Positions 62,726 to 64,000 of a stretch of 64,000 nt of DNA are shown here, piece after piece. The stretch lies in the NCBI GenBank assembly GCA_016466735.1, contig JAAOED010000002.1:62001-126000 (forward strand), written 5' to 3'. The position numbers were made by a program, and so were the translations under genes. Position 1 is the stretch's first letter; the number at the start of each line of letters is the position of its first letter. The notes under the pieces are model-generated. The model ran no database searches, was not told where the DNA came from, and saw only the letters and a list, made by a program, of their open reading frames with translations. This DNA is from Weissella confusa (lineage in GTDB: Bacteria > Bacillota > Bacilli > Lactobacillales > Lactobacillaceae).

Positions 62726-62784
62726 CAGTATAGTCACTATTGTTTAAAAAGTGGGTCTAGATGTCTTAAAACCTGACATGCAGA

Positions 62785-64000
62785 TTACAAAACAACGTTC
62801 ACCAACTTACCTGGCACAGCGATAACCTTCTTTGGTTGTCCGCCATCCAGTTGCTTTTGAACGGCCTCGTCAGCGATTGCCAACTCAGTCATCTTCTCAC
62901 GGTCAGCATCCGCAGGAATCGTCAAACGACCGCGAACCTTACCGTTAACTTGCAAAACGATTTCAATTTCGTCTTCAACCAAAGCAGCCTCGTCAAACGT
63001 TGGCCATGGTTGGTACGTCACTGATTCGTCCTTGTGCAAGAAGCTCCACAATTCTTCCGTCATGTGAGGCGCAATTGGGTTCAACAACTTGATGAATCCT
63101 TCAACGTATTCAACAGGCAAGTTTTCTGCCTTGTAAGCTTCGTTGATGAAAATCATCATTTGTGAGATGGCCGTGTTGAAACGTAGACCTTCGTAGTCTT
63201 CCGTAACCTTCTTAACCGTCTCGTTGTAGATCTTGTCCAACTTGTGGTCGTTAACCGTCGTGATGTGGTCACGTAGCTTGTCTTCATCATCGATGAACAA
63301 ACGCCATACACGATCCAACCAACGACGTGAACCAGCCAAACCGTCTTCTGACCAAGCGATTGATTGCTCCAAAGGTCCCATGAACATTTCGTACAAACGC
63401 AATGTGTCGGCACCGTATTCTTCAACCACGTCATCAGGGTTAACGACGTTACCCTTAGACTTAGACATCTTCTCGTGGTTTTCACCCAAGATCATACCTT
63501 GGTTAGCCAACTTTTGGAATGGCTCCTTGGTGTGGACAACACCCAAGTCGTACAAAACCTTGTGCCAGAAACGTGCGTACAACAAGTGCAACACAGCGTG
63601 CTCGGCACCACCAATGTACAAGTCAACGTTCTTCCAGTATGCCTCAGCCTCTGGTGAAACAATTTCCTTATCGTTGTGTGGATCCATGTAGCGCAAGTAG
63701 TACCATGATGAACCAGCCCATTGTGGCATCGTGTTTGTCTCGCGCTTACCCTTACGACCGTTTTCGTCAACCACGTTTACCCAGTCGTCAACGTTAACCA
63801 ATGGTGACTCACCAGTACCTGAAGGCATGATGTTATCAACTTCTGGCAAACGCAATGGCAATTGGTCTTCTGGTACAAGTGTCTTTTCACCGTCTTCCCA
63901 GTGGATGACAGGAATTGGCTCACCCCAGTAACGTTGACGTGAGAAGATCCAGTCACGCAAGCGGTAGTTAACTTGCTTGTGACCAACACCTTGCTCTTCC
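62785..64000 (-). CDS. leuS: Leucyl-tRNA synthetase (C-terminal part; 5' end outside window)
   Basis: The frame is open through the right edge, about 405 codons visible. It starts with [22 protein letters not shown], typical of the LeuRS catalytic core after the editing domain. It includes [12 protein letters not shown], the KMSKS loop [39 protein letters not shown], the anticodon-binding helical bundle, and the small C-terminal domain ([21 protein letters not shown]). Charges tRNA-Leu in the cytosol. Any T-box leader lies beyond the window. Confidence 0.98.
   Translation of the reverse strand, partial: EEQGVGHKQVNYRLRDWIFSRQRYWGEPIPVIHWEDGEKTLVPEDQLPLRLPEVDNIMPSGTGESPLVNVDDWVNVVDENGRKGKRETNTMPQWAGSSWYYLRYMDPHNDKEIVSPEAEAYWKNVDLYIGGAEHAVLHLLYARFWHKVLYDLGVVHTKEPFQKLANQGMILGENHEKMSKSKGNVVNPDDVVEEYGADTLRLYEMFMGPLEQSIAWSEDGLAGSRRWLDRVWRLFIDDEDKLRDHITTVNDHKLDKIYNETVKKVTEDYEGLRFNTAISQMMIFINEAYKAENLPVEYVEGFIKLLNPIAPHMTEELWSFLHKDESVTYQPWPTFDEAALVEDEIEIVLQVNGKVRGRLTIPADADREKMTELAIADEAVQKQLDGGQPKKVIAVPGKLVNVVL

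Overview
The window looks like chromosome from a heterofermentative lactic acid bacterium of the Weissella/Leuconostoc group (Lactobacillales). The evidence is inferential: moderate GC; a WxL/CscA cell-surface cluster; a WalRKHIJ-HtrA locus with an essential-type two-component system; a delta subunit of RNA polymerase; AddAB in the cysteine-free, RexB-like form; NADP-linked oxidative pentose-phosphate genes (zwf, gnd); tRNA genes without encoded CCA; and GGAGG-type ribosome binding sites. Nearly all genes lie on the minus strand. The few plus-strand genes are the DUF1934 gene, four tRNA-Lys genes, an MFS transporter, a PLP enzyme and a CorA transporter.

Layout. 1-7.7 kb: surface-protein region with a csc-type operon (small LPXTG protein, three WxL proteins, a DUF916/DUF3324 protein cut by the left edge), murA with an Asp in place of the catalytic Cys, and a large lectin-like WxL protein. 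7.9-10.6 kb: pyrG behind a CTP-type attenuator, and pnuC behind a structured leader. 10.6-15.3 kb: overlapping Mga-like and Rgg-like regulators, an unknown gene, and a repeat-rich KxYKxGKxW/LPDTA surface protein. 15.5-19.2 kb: rpoE, a HAD phosphatase, a YwfO-type HD hydrolase, a DUF1934 gene and a candidate small RNA with C-rich hairpin loops. 19.2-26.4 kb: walR-walK-yycH-yycI-(terminator)-walJ-htrA. 26.4-27.5 kb: four separate tRNA-Lys(CUU) transcription units in tandem. 27.5-34.7 kb: rpsF-ssb-rpsR, nucleoside hydrolase, prs, glmU, purR, NUDIX. 34.8-40.6 kb: zwf, glpK, MFS, adhP. 40.6-48 kb: addB-addA. 48-55.9 kb: pepV, an amino-acid permease controlled by a leader-peptide attenuator, a SIR2-like gene, gnd, and an old-yellow-enzyme operon. 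56-64 kb: a trans-sulfuration PLP enzyme, a 545-bp palindromic element, a 45-residue gene, corA, a DnaA-box cluster, a lipid-flippase-like protein, tRNA-Arg(CCU), a glycosyltransferase and the 3' part of leuS.

The most interesting items are regulatory or non-coding. First, a 30-codon leader peptide with six consecutive Asn codons, followed by mutually exclusive antiterminator and terminator helices upstream of an amino-acid permease (51.0-51.2 kb). Second, a 545-bp element made of two inverted, diverged arms that keep the same helices through compensating changes (57.2-57.8 kb). Third, a C-rich-loop small RNA (19.0-19.1 kb). Fourth, the tRNA-Lys(CUU) amplification. A SIR2-like, AT-rich singleton gene next to the leader-peptide locus is a candidate anti-phage gene. 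All functional statements rest on reading motifs by eye; no database search or folding program was run.
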